From contig JAGVBL010000165.1 of NCBI GenBank assembly GCA_020059785.1, forward strand, positions 1 through 21,088: 21,088 bases of DNA, read 5' to 3'. The notes beneath the pieces were generated by a model. It was not told the origin of the DNA. It saw only the letters and a program-made list of their open reading frames with translations, and made no database searches. The first letter of the stretch is position 1; every line of letters begins with the position of its first letter. The DNA comes from Ignavibacteriales bacterium (GTDB lineage Bacteria; Bacteroidota; Ignavibacteria; Ignavibacteriales; Melioribacteraceae). Position numbers and translations under genes: made by a program. Shown one piece after another: positions 1 to 7,771 of this stretch.

Positions 1-762
1 AATAGCTGGGCACTTGATGCGACTGATCTGGAATTCGGTTTATATAATCAAACGGGTAAACCGCATACATCATATCAAAGAGGTTCAAAACCAGACTATC
101 ATCTAAGATTTAATAAATTAAGAGTAAGAAACGATCATTGGACAAGTGAAAAAGATTCACTTCTTCTACCAGGTCCAAATTATTATTGGGGTGAAAAATT
201 CCCAGCAGGTTACATTATAGAAGCAAAGATTTCATTGAGTGACCTTGCTAATTTAAGAAGAAATCCATCTGCTGTAAAAGATACTATTTATGTCAAAGAA
301 GGGTACCAGATTCCTTTTGATATTGTTATAAATGATAATGACGGTGGAACCTCTGGCGAAGATTGGAGGAACAGAGAAGGAATGATTACCTGGAGTCCTT
401 TTAATCAAGATCAAGGCTGGCAATACCCGAACCTCTGGCTATATACTTGGATCGGAAATACTGATATTGTTACAACTGATGTGAAAGAAGATTTACCTTT
501 AACTTATTCACTCGAACAAAATTATCCAAATCCATTTAATCCGGTTACGCAAATTAAATATTCGATTGCAAAAGCCGGTCATGTCTCGCTCAAAATATTC
601 GATATTTTAGGCAGAGAAGTAACAGAACTAGTAAGCAAACAACAGGAACCCGGAAATTATACTGTTGATTTCAACGCATCGAAATTGTCAAGCGGTATCT
701 ATTTCTACCGAATTGAAAGCGGTTCCTTTGTTAATGTAAAGAAAATGGCATTGGTAAAATAA
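1..762 (+). CDS. Secreted protein, CBM9-like module plus T9SS sorting domain (5' truncated)
   Basis: The frame is open from base 1 to the TAA at 760-762, giving 253 residues, so the start lies outside the window; a TTG at 235 is internal. Residues about 1-160 resemble a family 9 carbohydrate-binding (DOMON-like) fold: an IPFDIVINDNDG segment followed by REGMITWSP and aromatic residues (QGWQYPNLWLYTW), the acidic-plus-aromatic pattern usual in that family. Residues about 168-253 are a textbook type A T9SS sorting domain (LEQNYPNPFNP, then FDILGREV, then SGIYFYRIESG, ending KKMALVK). The protein is therefore probably exported through the T9SS and anchored or released at the cell surface. Any catalytic domain would lie upstream and cannot be seen. 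A strong terminator follows, so it is probably the last gene of the preceding transcript. Confidence is high for the sorting domain and moderate for CBM9. Confidence 0.8.
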   Translation, partial: NSWALDATDLEFGLYNQTGKPHTSYQRGSKPDYHLRFNKLRVRNDHWTSEKDSLLLPGPNYYWGEKFPAGYIIEAKISLSDLANLRRNPSAVKDTIYVKEGYQIPFDIVINDNDGGTSGEDWRNREGMITWSPFNQDQGWQYPNLWLYTWIGNTDIVTTDVKEDLPLTYSLEQNYPNPFNPVTQIKYSIAKAGHVSLKIFDILGREVTELVSKQQEPGNYTVDFNASKLSSGIYFYRIESGSFVNVKKMALVK

Positions 763-770
763 TTCTTTTT

Positions 771-802
771 GGCACGGTTCTAATATAGGACCGTGCCTTT
801 TT
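771..802 (+). terminator. Rho-independent terminator
   Basis: GGCACGGTTC (771-780) pairs with GGACCGTGCC (788-797), a 10-bp stem including one G-T wobble, with a 7-base loop. A run of T at 798-802 follows directly. It begins 8 bases after the stop at 762 and is the only classical terminator seen in the window. It separates the left-edge gene from the receptor block. Confidence 0.9.
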
Positions 803-848
803 AAATTCAGAGATTTGCAGCGATCTTACATTTTAATGGGAGTACTTT

Positions 849-3545
849 ATGATGAGAATTTCTATTAGACAAATGGTAATTCTGATATTGATTTTGACGT
901 CTTATGTTTATGGTGGAACAACCGGAAAAATTTCAGGCAAAGTAATTGATTCTGAGAGTAAAGAAACATTAATTGGGGTTAATATTATTCTTCTAGGTAC
1001 AAATTTTGGGGCAGCCTCCGACCTCGATGGATATTATTACATAAACAACATTCCACCGGGTGTTTACACTTTAATTGCCAGTTCGATTGGATATCATAAA
1101 GTAACAATAGAAAAAGTAATTGTTAGGATTGACTTAACAACTAGAATTGATATCGAGATGACTCCTACTGCAATCAATATTGCAGAAGTCGTTATAGAAG
1201 CTAAACAACCTCTGGTAGTAAAAGATCTTACTTCAACATCTGCAATTGTATCTTCAGAAGATATTAAGTTAATGCCTGTTGAAAATATTCATCAGATTAT
1301 TAATCTGCAAGCAGGTGTTGTCAATGGACATTTTAGAGGTGGAAGAATGGGAGAAGTAGCATATCTGGTAGATGGTGTTTCGGTTAATGATGCATTTAAT
1401 CATGGTATGTCTTTAGAAGTTGAAAATAACTCAATCAGACAGATGGAAATTATAAGCGGTACTTTTAATGCCGAATATGGACAAGCAATGGCGGGTATCG
1501 TTAACATAGTTACAAAGGATGGGGGTTCAAAATTAGATGGAAATGTTTCTGCATATATTGGAAATTATTTTACAACCCATACGGATATTTTCCAGAACTT
1601 AAATAAAATCAATCTTCAGGGCCCAAGGGATGTACAATTTAGTTTAAGTGGTCCAACAAGAGTTTTAAACAACTTAACATTTTTTGTAACTGGAAGATAT
1701 TATAGAGATGAAGGTACAATGTATGGTTTAAGAGTATATAATACTTATGATGATCGCCCGGTTTTCCCGGATCCTCAAAATCAATCTTTTTGGATAGATA
1801 GGGGAACGGGGGATAGCGCATTCGTTCCTATGAATCCTTATCAGAAAAAATCTTTTAATGGTAAACTTACTTATTCCCTTGAAAAACTAAAATTTAGTTA
1901 TAGCATATTTGGGGACGATACATGGAATAAAGGTTATAACCATAGTATGAAATGGACTCCCGACGGAATAAAAAATCATTATGGTTCAAATATTGTCCAT
2001 GGATTTCAAATAAATTATTATCCTTCGCAAAGTACTTTTTCTACATTAAAATTATCATTTAACCGTTATAAATATTGGGGGTATTTATATGAAGATCCAT
2101 TTGATTCAAGGTATGTAGAACCCAATCAGGGTACACCTTATTCAAGTTATACTTTTAGACAAGGCGGTAATGAAACAGATCGTTACGATAGGTACACATT
2201 AACATTTTTAGCTCAATGGTCAATAGAATCACAAATTTCCAAAGAACATAAAATTAAACTTGGGTTCGAAACCAGATTTCATAAATTATTTAACCGTTGG
2301 AAAGACATACGAAATTTAACTGAAGGACAAATTGATAGTTTAGGAAATCCAATCTTTACTTTGGGTTACAGCGACCCTGGTACTAAATTCCACGATATTT
2401 ATGTTGGTACAGAAGATAATACCAGAAATCCTTATGAATTCTCTGCTTACATTCAGGATAAGATGGAATATGATATAATGATAATAAATGCCGGGGTACG
2501 GTTTGACTATTTTAACAGTAATATTAATCTTCCTTCTGACTTAAGAAACCCCTTAAATAATCCAAATTTCCCGGGTGCGAATCAAAAGAAAAATGCAGAG
2601 GTAGAATTTCAAATAAGCCCCCGGTTGGGTGTTTCATTTCCTATGTCTGATAAAGGCGCTATCCATTTTTCATATGGTCACTTCTTTCAGATTCCAAGTT
2701 TTGATAATCTGTTTTCTAATTCAAATTATCTTATTGACCAGACTACATCTCTTTCATCTGTTATTGGCAACCCTGAGTTGAAAGCGCAAAAAACAACGAA
2801 ATATGAAATCGGTTTACAACAAGAAATTTTTCAGGATGTCGCAATCGATGTGTCGGTCTATTATAGTGATATAAGAAATTTATTAGGTATGCAGATCCTA
2901 CAAACATACGAAGGTTTCCTCTTTGGCAGATTTATTAATCGGGATTACGGAAATGTTAAGGGATTAATCTTATCATTTGAAAGAAGATTTGTTGATTTCT
3001 TTAGTGCAAAAATAGATTACACTTATCAGGTAGCTTCTGGTAATGCCTCGGATCCTTATGTGGAATTTTATAATAATCAATCCGATCCTCCGGTAGAAAC
3101 AAATAAAAAAGTTGTACCGCTCAATTGGGATCAAACACACACTTTAAATGTTTCTTTAAATTTTGGAAATCTTGTTGATTGGTCAGCCGGACTAATTTTT
3201 AGTTATGGTTCCGGTGCCCCTTATACCGTAGATCCCCGATATACTCAAGGTCTTAGATTTGAAAACAATGGAAGAAAACCTTCTGTAATTAATGTTGATT
3301 TAAAAGCCAATAAAGTTTTTAAAGTGTTTGGTTTTGATGTTAATACATTCCTTTTAGTGTATAATTTATTAGATATTAAAAATGAATACGGTGTTAGTTC
3401 TACTACAGGTAGAGCCGGACAAGACTTAAATGTAAAATTTGCTGGACCAATTATTGGCAAAAACACAATTGATCAGTACTTAAAAAATCCAGCTGACTAT
3501 TCTGGACCAAGAAGAATAAGCATTGGGCTTAACATCGGATTTTAA
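849..3545 (+). CDS. TonB-dependent outer-membrane receptor with CarboxypepD-reg-like domain
   Basis: This 898-residue protein is probably the energised outer-membrane importer of the locus. Residues 1-22 form a signal peptide. Residues about 27-105 are a CarboxypepD_reg-like beta-sandwich (GKVIDSESKETLIGVNI, SDLDGYYYINNIPPG). Residues about 118-225 are the plug (LVDGVSVND, then EYGQAMAGIVNIVTKDGG). The remainder is a 22-strand-type barrel rich in alternating aromatics, ending in the outer-membrane signature ISIGLNIGF. No N-terminal STN domain is seen. It is shorter than typical SusC proteins of about 1000 residues, and no SusD-like lipoprotein follows. The ATG is supported by GGGAG at 838-842 with a 6-base spacer. 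The next gene starts 23 bases downstream, so co-transcription is likely. The substrate, probably a beta-glucan oligosaccharide, is inferred only from neighbouring enzymes; the family also imports other ligands. Confidence 0.9.
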   Translation: MMRISIRQMVILILILTSYVYGGTTGKISGKVIDSESKETLIGVNIILLGTNFGAASDLDGYYYINNIPPGVYTLIASSIGYHKVTIEKVIVRIDLTTRIDIEMTPTAINIAEVVIEAKQPLVVKDLTSTSAIVSSEDIKLMPVENIHQIINLQAGVVNGHFRGGRMGEVAYLVDGVSVNDAFNHGMSLEVENNSIRQMEIISGTFNAEYGQAMAGIVNIVTKDGGSKLDGNVSAYIGNYFTTHTDIFQNLNKINLQGPRDVQFSLSGPTRVLNNLTFFVTGRYYRDEGTMYGLRVYNTYDDRPVFPDPQNQSFWIDRGTGDSAFVPMNPYQKKSFNGKLTYSLEKLKFSYSIFGDDTWNKGYNHSMKWTPDGIKNHYGSNIVHGFQINYYPSQSTFSTLKLSFNRYKYWGYLYEDPFDSRYVEPNQGTPYSSYTFRQGGNETDRYDRYTLTFLAQWSIESQISKEHKIKLGFETRFHKLFNRWKDIRNLTEGQIDSLGNPIFTLGYSDPGTKFHDIYVGTEDNTRNPYEFSAYIQDKMEYDIMIINAGVRFDYFNSNINLPSDLRNPLNNPNFPGANQKKNAEVEFQISPRLGVSFPMSDKGAIHFSYGHFFQIPSFDNLFSNSNYLIDQTTSLSSVIGNPELKAQKTTKYEIGLQQEIFQDVAIDVSVYYSDIRNLLGMQILQTYEGFLFGRFINRDYGNVKGLILSFERRFVDFFSAKIDYTYQVASGNASDPYVEFYNNQSDPPVETNKKVVPLNWDQTHTLNVSLNFGNLVDWSAGLIFSYGSGAPYTVDPRYTQGLRFENNGRKPSVINVDLKANKVFKVFGFDVNTFLLVYNLLDIKNEYGVSSTTGRAGQDLNVKFAGPIIGKNTIDQYLKNPADYSGPRRISIGLNIGF

Positions 3546-3568
3546 TTTTGAAAAATGGAGAGTTCTAA

Positions 3569-6500
3569 ATGAAGCGAATAATTTGGTTTTGTATTTTCTT
3601 TATAGCTTCTATTTCAATTGCACAAACTGCAGATCAAATTCAAAAGTATCGTAATGAACCGAAAGGTGATAAAACATACAGAAAAAAAGGGGTTATGGAT
3701 GGGAATTTGATCCGTACAATATTTAGGAATGACGGACAGGTAGGAACTTGGCCTGATCGTCCTTCCGGTGAATGGCCTAAAGGGACAGGACATCAGTATC
3801 TGGATGGTTGTACACCAATTATTACGGCTTCTGTAAAAGCCCCCGGTAATGGTCAGATTGTTCATCCTGCTCAAACATCATATCGAGAAGAAGTAGATTT
3901 TGATCCGGTAACAGGAGAACTTTGGGTAATGGAACCGGTTCCCGGTTATGCCAACCCATCATCAGAAGAACCTGCAATTAGTACAAAGTCTTTCACCTGG
4001 CCCGAAACTTGGCCAAGAGCTTTAATCAATATTGATCAATCTTGGGATGGTTACTGGTTTGGTTATTTTGGCCGTGGTGTTCAAAATGCCGATTTTGAAA
4101 CATTTTATGTCATGGATGATTCCAAAGATAGAGAATTTGTTAGACCGCCATATATGTATAATCCTTTAAAATCAGATCCTACCAGAGGTGGTTTGGGCTT
4201 ACGTGTTGAAGTTCGTGGATTTCAATGGTCGCATGTATTGGCAGAAGATATAATTTTCTGGCACTTTGATATTGTTAATCTTGCAGATGCGAGTTATGAT
4301 ACAACATACTTTGGTTTTTATGCTGATACAGGGGTTGGTGGCGTTGATGATAATGGTGATGATAATGCATCTTATAATACAAAACTCGACATTGCGTATG
4401 CATTTGATGCTGATGGTGTTGCTCCACCAGATAATTGGAAAACTGGTTATGTCGGTTATGCATTCCTCGAAAGTCCGGGAAATGGTTTTAATGGTATTGA
4501 TGATGATGAAGATGGAATAATTGACGAAAGAAGAGATGATGGAATAGATAACGATAAAGACTGGATTCCATTTACTGATTTAAATGGTAATGGCAAATGG
4601 GATCGTGAATTAAACGAACCACTGAATGATGACCTTGGAAAAGATGGTGTTGGACCTTACGATCCTCAATATAAAGGCCCCGACGAAGGTGAGGGAGATG
4701 GAAAACCGACCGATGGAGAACCGAATTTTGATCGCCTAGATAAAGATGAATCAGATCAGATTGGCTTAACAAGTTTAGTAATTGAAAGACTTTCTAATAA
4801 AGGACCAACAGCAGTTTGGCCTAAAAATGATGAAGTGATTTGGCGAAAGATGAATTACTTCAATTTCGACACACTTTTACAAAAATCTAACATCCAGATT
4901 TTATTCGGATCAGGTCCGTTTCCACTAAAAGAAAATAAACGCGAAAGATTTTCAACTGCACTTGTTTTTGGAAGCGACTTTGAAGATATGGTCTTTAACA
5001 AAGAGACTGTGCAAGCAATCTATAATGCTAACTATAATTTTTCAAAACCACCTTTGAAGCCAACACTTACAGCTATTCCGGGAGATAAAAAAGTTTTCTT
5101 GTATTGGGACGATTTAGCGGAAAAATCTTATGACAATTTTCTACGTCGTTTTGACTTTGAAGGGTACTTAATTTACAGAAGTCAGGAACCGGAATTTAAC
5201 GACATAAAAATTATAACTGACTCCAAAGGTGAAAAGAAATATTGGAAACCAATTGCACAATTCGATCTTAAAAATGGAATCAAAGGTCCGGACCCGGTTG
5301 GTATTAATGGTGCTCATTTTTGGAGAGGAAATGATTCAGGTTTACAACATTCATTTATTGATTCTACTGTTGTAAATGGCAATACATATTATTATGCCCT
5401 TGTAGCTTATGATCAGGGTGACCCTAATTATGGAACAAAAGGTTTGATACCTACAGAGACGACAAAAATTATTCAACAGGATTTAGTAGGGAATATTCGC
5501 TTTGTTGATATTAATTGTGCAGTAATAAAACCAAATGCACCGGTATTGGGTTATGTACCACCTCAAATAACGGGTGATACTAAAAAAGTAACTAATGGTA
5601 TTGGGACCGGTTCTCTTAACATTGCAATATTAAACCCGCTCGAAATTAAAGAAGGTGCTAGTTACAAAGTACTATTTAATTCATCTGGTACTTTCCCTAA
5701 ATATAATACATCTTACTATAGCATTGTTCGAGTTTATCAGGGAAAAACGGACACAGTTGAATCAAAAATTCCGACTACAGAATTTGGAAGCGGTAAGTTT
5801 AGTAAACCTTTTGATGGTTTGGCTGTATCGATTCTTAATGATACTACTGTTGCTCCTATCTTAGCTCAAACAGGTTGGGTAAAAGGTTTTAGCAATGTAG
5901 AAATGACAGTACTGGCAGATAATAGTTCTCCGGCAAGAAATATAAAATGGCCGGCGGATTATGAAATACGCTGGTTATCGGAAGCATCAATCGTTACTCC
6001 TTTTACTAAAATCAATGTTCCTTTTAAAGTTTTTAATATCTCCGAGGGTAGAGAAGTTCAAGCCGAAGTTTTTGATAATGATAATAATAAATTATTTAAT
6101 CTGGGGGACGATATCGTAATAATCGAATATGAAGGAACACAATTCCGTATAACCTGGAAAGTAACTTATAAAATTCCTGCTGCTCCTGCTTATGCTACAC
6201 CGCGTGGTGGGGATATTTATAGAATATCGATTAGTAAACAGTTTTATAAGAACGACTATTTCCAATTTTCTACAAAATCTGGAAAGGTTGATATTGAATT
6301 AGCAAAAAATGGTCTGAGCAAAATTAAGGTTGTTCCTAATCCTTACATCAGCGCAAACTCTTGGGAACAAAGAAATCTAAATCAGACCGGAAGAGGTGAA
6401 AGAAGAATCGACTTTATTCACTTACCTTCTAAATGTACAATAAGAATTTATACAATTACCGGTGCATTAATTAAAACACTTTATAAAGAATCAACTACAA

Positions 6501-6628
6501 ACGATGGTACAATTTCCTGGAACTTAGTTTCTGAAGATGGAATGGACATTGCTTATGGATTATACATTTTTCATGTTGAGGCTCCAGAAATTGGAGAATT
6601 TCTTGGAAAATTTGCAGTGGTAAAATAA
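3569..6628 (+). CDS. Large surface protein with Asp-rich, FN3-like and T9SS-type C-terminal domains
   Basis: No family can be assigned to the whole of this 1019-residue protein. Residues 1-18 are a signal peptide ending SIAQ. Residues about 305-398 are very rich in Asp, Asn, Gly and Glu (GIDDDEDGIIDE, DGIDNDKD, DLNGNGKWD), resembling the calcium-binding loops of thrombospondin type 3 or dockerin repeats. Residues about 494-625 look like a fibronectin III-type beta-sandwich with an insertion (KVFLYWDD, GYLIYRS, NTYYYALVAYD). Residues about 914-1019 match the T9SS sorting pattern in divergent form (VVPNPY, then IRIYTITGALIKTL, then YGLYIFHVEAP, ending FAVVK). It is therefore probably displayed on the surface. 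Its position between a TonB receptor and a PorV-like barrel suggests a receptor-associated ligand-binding or cargo-docking role, but that is inference. The start has GGAGAG at 3557-3562 with a 6-base spacer. Confidence 0.75.
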   Translation: MKRIIWFCIFFIASISIAQTADQIQKYRNEPKGDKTYRKKGVMDGNLIRTIFRNDGQVGTWPDRPSGEWPKGTGHQYLDGCTPIITASVKAPGNGQIVHPAQTSYREEVDFDPVTGELWVMEPVPGYANPSSEEPAISTKSFTWPETWPRALINIDQSWDGYWFGYFGRGVQNADFETFYVMDDSKDREFVRPPYMYNPLKSDPTRGGLGLRVEVRGFQWSHVLAEDIIFWHFDIVNLADASYDTTYFGFYADTGVGGVDDNGDDNASYNTKLDIAYAFDADGVAPPDNWKTGYVGYAFLESPGNGFNGIDDDEDGIIDERRDDGIDNDKDWIPFTDLNGNGKWDRELNEPLNDDLGKDGVGPYDPQYKGPDEGEGDGKPTDGEPNFDRLDKDESDQIGLTSLVIERLSNKGPTAVWPKNDEVIWRKMNYFNFDTLLQKSNIQILFGSGPFPLKENKRERFSTALVFGSDFEDMVFNKETVQAIYNANYNFSKPPLKPTLTAIPGDKKVFLYWDDLAEKSYDNFLRRFDFEGYLIYRSQEPEFNDIKIITDSKGEKKYWKPIAQFDLKNGIKGPDPVGINGAHFWRGNDSGLQHSFIDSTVVNGNTYYYALVAYDQGDPNYGTKGLIPTETTKIIQQDLVGNIRFVDINCAVIKPNAPVLGYVPPQITGDTKKVTNGIGTGSLNIAILNPLEIKEGASYKVLFNSSGTFPKYNTSYYSIVRVYQGKTDTVESKIPTTEFGSGKFSKPFDGLAVSILNDTTVAPILAQTGWVKGFSNVEMTVLADNSSPARNIKWPADYEIRWLSEASIVTPFTKINVPFKVFNISEGREVQAEVFDNDNNKLFNLGDDIVIIEYEGTQFRITWKVTYKIPAAPAYATPRGGDIYRISISKQFYKNDYFQFSTKSGKVDIELAKNGLSKIKVVPNPYISANSWEQRNLNQTGRGERRIDFIHLPSKCTIRIYTITGALIKTLYKESTTNDGTISWNLVSEDGMDIAYGLYIFHVEAPEIGEFLGKFAVVK

Positions 6629-6641
6629 GGAGAATAATTTT

Positions 6642-7670
6642 ATGAAGATTCGAGTATATCATATAGCAATCATTTTGTTTTCCGCTTCCATTATCACTGC
6701 TCAAAGTTTTGTGACTAATGTTTCTAAGAAAGGAACATCTGCAGCTGCTTTTCTTAGTATTGCGCAAGGTGCTAAAGCAGCTGGAATGGGAAGTGCATTT
6801 GTCGCAATTTCAGATGACCCGAGTGCTATTTATTGGAATCCATCCGGGTTAACTGATATTCAAGGAGTTGGGGTTATTTTTGATCATACCAAATGGATTG
6901 CTGATATTAACTATAACTTCTTTGCCGCTTCTTATAATATGGGTAATTTTGGTTCGGTTGGCATTAGCTTTTTAACTTCTTCAATGGATGATATGCCAGT
7001 AACTACAATTCTTGAACCAGAAGGGACTGGCGAAACATTTAATGTTTCTGATGCAATGTTTAGTATAGCTTATGCTATTAATCTTACCAATAATTTCGCA
7101 ATCGGTTTTAACGGAAAATTTATTCATCAGAAGATTTGGAAGATGGGTGGTTCTGCTTTTGCGCTTGACATTGGTGTAAAGTATATAACTCCTTTCGATG
7201 GGGCTATTCTTGCAATGTCAATTTCAAATTTTGGGACCAAAATGAAAATGGATGGTACATCAGCACTTGTTCTTTATGATCCTGACCCACAAAGTTCTGG
7301 TAATAACAACCAAATTCCGGCTTACCTTCAAACTGATAACTGGGAATTACCCCTGAATTTCAGAGTTGGTATTGCATATCAGCCGATATCATCAAACAAT
7401 CACAAAGTAACTCTAGCTGTTGATGCTATTCACCCTAGCGATAATTACGAAAGTGTAAATGCTGGTATCGAATATAGTTTTAGTGATATTTTTTTCCTGA
7501 GAGGCGGATTTAAATCTTTATTCTTACAGGATTCTGAAGAGTCGTTTACATTTGGCGTCGGTATAAAACAGTTACTCTTAGGTAACGTTTCGGTTCAGGT
7601 CGATTATGCTTACGGCGATTTTGGAAGATTAAAGAATATTCAGAAATTGTCTTTAAATATTAGTTTCTGA
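6642..7670 (+). CDS. PorV/PorQ-family outer-membrane beta-barrel protein
   Basis: This is a 342-residue predicted barrel of the PorV/PorQ (FadL-like) family. Residues 1-20 are a signal peptide ending ITAQ. The family signature lies at about 41-70: AQGAKAAGMGSAFVAISDDP followed by SAIYWNPSGL. The rest alternates amphipathic strands and ends in LSLNISF with a terminal Phe, as expected for BAM-inserted barrels. In Porphyromonas gingivalis, PorV carries T9SS cargo from the translocon to the PorU sortase; FCB genomes often hold several paralogues of unknown role. A strong AAGGAGA site (6627-6633) overlaps the stop of the upstream T9SS-type gene, so the two are almost certainly translated from one message. 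It may be a dedicated shuttle or anchor for that protein rather than the housekeeping PorV; this cannot be told from sequence alone. Confidence 0.85.
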   Translation: MKIRVYHIAIILFSASIITAQSFVTNVSKKGTSAAAFLSIAQGAKAAGMGSAFVAISDDPSAIYWNPSGLTDIQGVGVIFDHTKWIADINYNFFAASYNMGNFGSVGISFLTSSMDDMPVTTILEPEGTGETFNVSDAMFSIAYAINLTNNFAIGFNGKFIHQKIWKMGGSAFALDIGVKYITPFDGAILAMSISNFGTKMKMDGTSALVLYDPDPQSSGNNNQIPAYLQTDNWELPLNFRVGIAYQPISSNNHKVTLAVDAIHPSDNYESVNAGIEYSFSDIFFLRGGFKSLFLQDSEESFTFGVGIKQLLLGNVSVQVDYAYGDFGRLKNIQKLSLNISF

Positions 7671-7707
7671 TTTTATTATAAAAAATTTTCTATTACTTCA
7701 TTGTATT

Positions 7708-7713
7708 TATAAT
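7708..7713 (+). promoter_or_regulatory. Candidate -10 box (TATAAT) upstream of the GH16 gene
   Basis: An exact TATAAT lies in the 89-101 bp gap between the PorV-like gene and the GH16 gene, the widest gap inside the cluster. No convincing -35 box is seen 16-18 bases upstream (the region is AAATTTTC-like), and the gap is very AT-rich, so chance occurrence is quite possible. Confidence 0.25.
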
Positions 7714-7715
7714 TT

Positions 7716-7748
7716 TTTGTGTAGCGTGTTTTTATATATGCTCACAAA
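7716..7748 (+). promoter_or_regulatory. Imperfect inverted repeat, possible operator or 5' mRNA hairpin
   Basis: TTTGTG-T-AGC (7716-7725) is complementary to GCTCACAAA (7740-7748). This gives 9 base pairs with one bulged T and a 14-base loop. It lies just downstream of the TATAAT at 7708-7713 and ends 23 bases before the probable GH16 start. It has no T-run after it, so it is not a terminator. It could be a repressor or activator operator, or a hairpin at the 5' end of the transcript. No function is shown. Confidence 0.35.
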
Positions 7749-7761
7749 TTATCCTGATTAT

Positions 7762-7765
7762 GGAG
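7762..7765 (+). promoter_or_regulatory. Shine-Dalgarno site that favours a TTG start for the GH16 gene
   Basis: GGAG lies 6 bases before TTG at 7772 and overlaps the ATG at 7760. That ATG has no Shine-Dalgarno sequence in front of it (CAAATTATCCTGATT). Starting at TTG also gives a conventional signal peptide beginning MKKFIYAF instead of MECLLKKF. Confidence 0.65.
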
Positions 7766-7771
7766 TGTTTA

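Noticed and set aside
4266..4520. Overlapping open frames on both strands (84 aa on +, 62 aa on -) rich in Met, Leu, His or Gln
   Set aside because: They are low-complexity shadows of the Asp-rich GAT/GAA-repeat part of the 1019-residue gene. They have no ribosome-binding site, and the host frame continues intact through them.
3569..6628. The gene after the TonB receptor as a SusD homologue
   Set aside because: SusD proteins are alpha-helical TPR-like lipoproteins of about 500-600 residues with a lipobox Cys. This one is beta-rich, 1019 residues, has no lipobox and ends in a T9SS-type domain.
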